Both the position numbers and the translations under genes were made by a program. Below are positions 19,076 through 19,217 of a stretch of DNA of 19,217 bases, piece after piece. The notes below the pieces were generated by a model. That model saw only the letters and a list, made by a program, of their open reading frames with translations, searched no databases and was not told where the DNA came from. Location of the stretch: assembly GCA_024811115.1 (NCBI GenBank), contig JAKOGH010000281.1:1-19217 (forward strand), written 5' to 3'. Origin of the DNA: Terana coerulea. Taxonomy: Eukaryota; Basidiomycota; Agaricomycetes; Polyporales; Phanerochaetaceae. Position 1 is the stretch's first letter, and each line of letters opens with the position of its first letter.

Positions 19076-19217
19076 GAAGCGTGATTTTATGGCAAGTTAT
19101 ATGGATAACAGAGCCAGGAATTGAGGGCTGCAGCAGAGTGCAGGTGAAGAGAGGTCAAGGAAATGAAGCAATTAGGCGCTTCCAGTTCATGAGTAAATTT
19201 TGAATTCTGGCTGCTGA
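19076..19217 (-). promoter_or_regulatory. Upstream region of KRE33 (promoter/5' UTR, partial)
   Basis: The last 142 bases of the window precede the KRE33 start codon. No TATA box or other defined element is obvious. Confidence 0.4.

Noticed and set aside
1..19217. CRISPR arrays, bacterial operons, phage or plasmid features
   Set aside because: Regular spaced repeats are absent and the spliced genes show a eukaryotic genome.

Overview
The window looks like genomic DNA of a filamentous basidiomycete, probably an Agaricomycete. This is inferred from many 48-74 nt GT-AG introns, a eukaryotic KRE33/NAT10-type gene, a fungal JEN-type carboxylate transporter gene, and degenerate F-box/leucine-rich-repeat genes that begin MH(R/K)...EI...IFE, a style common in that class. 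No species can be named from the sequence.

Layout. (1) Positions 1-1408 hold the decayed 3' end of a Ty1/copia retrotransposon (reverse transcriptase, RNase H, polypurine tract, start of the 3' LTR). (2) Positions 1409-10819 are a transposon-rich graveyard. Two F-box/LRR pseudogenes on the + strand (A, 2728-5217; B, 6193-10819) each carry a copy of the same ~0.66-kb hAT-type MITE inside the N-terminal F-box coding region. Both MITE copies have 8-bp target-site duplications. Pseudogene B is broken again by a 1.5-kb element with ~282-bp near-identical inverted arms (7443-8936) and by an unexplained ~0.6-kb segment (about 9124-9708). Between A and B lies a minus-strand fragment of a second JEN-type transporter gene. 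(3) Positions 11349-13389 hold a well-conserved minus-strand JEN/SHS-family monocarboxylate/H+ symporter gene with ten exons, one of them only 11 nt long. (4) Positions 13460-15335 show no gene I can support. (5) Positions 15336-19075 hold a complete minus-strand, eleven-exon gene for the RNA cytidine acetyltransferase KRE33/NAT10.

The two conserved genes are independent housekeeping/metabolic functions: tRNA and 18S rRNA ac4C modification with ribosome biogenesis, and plasma-membrane carboxylate uptake. Nothing suggests an operon-like or clustered pathway. Each conserved gene is out of frame by exactly one missing base. In KRE33/NAT10 it maps to an A4 run. In the JEN gene it can be placed in a C5 run beside the start codon. 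Restoring one base gives total coding lengths of 3180 and 1521 nt, both divisible by three, so homopolymer under-calling in the assembly is the simplest explanation.

I found no convincing new biological system. The strongest second-look items are the MITE family caught twice in sibling F-box genes (one copy apparently CpG-decayed), the long-inverted-repeat element with a nested 26-bp palindrome, the 11-nt microexon, and the paired one-base frame breaks.
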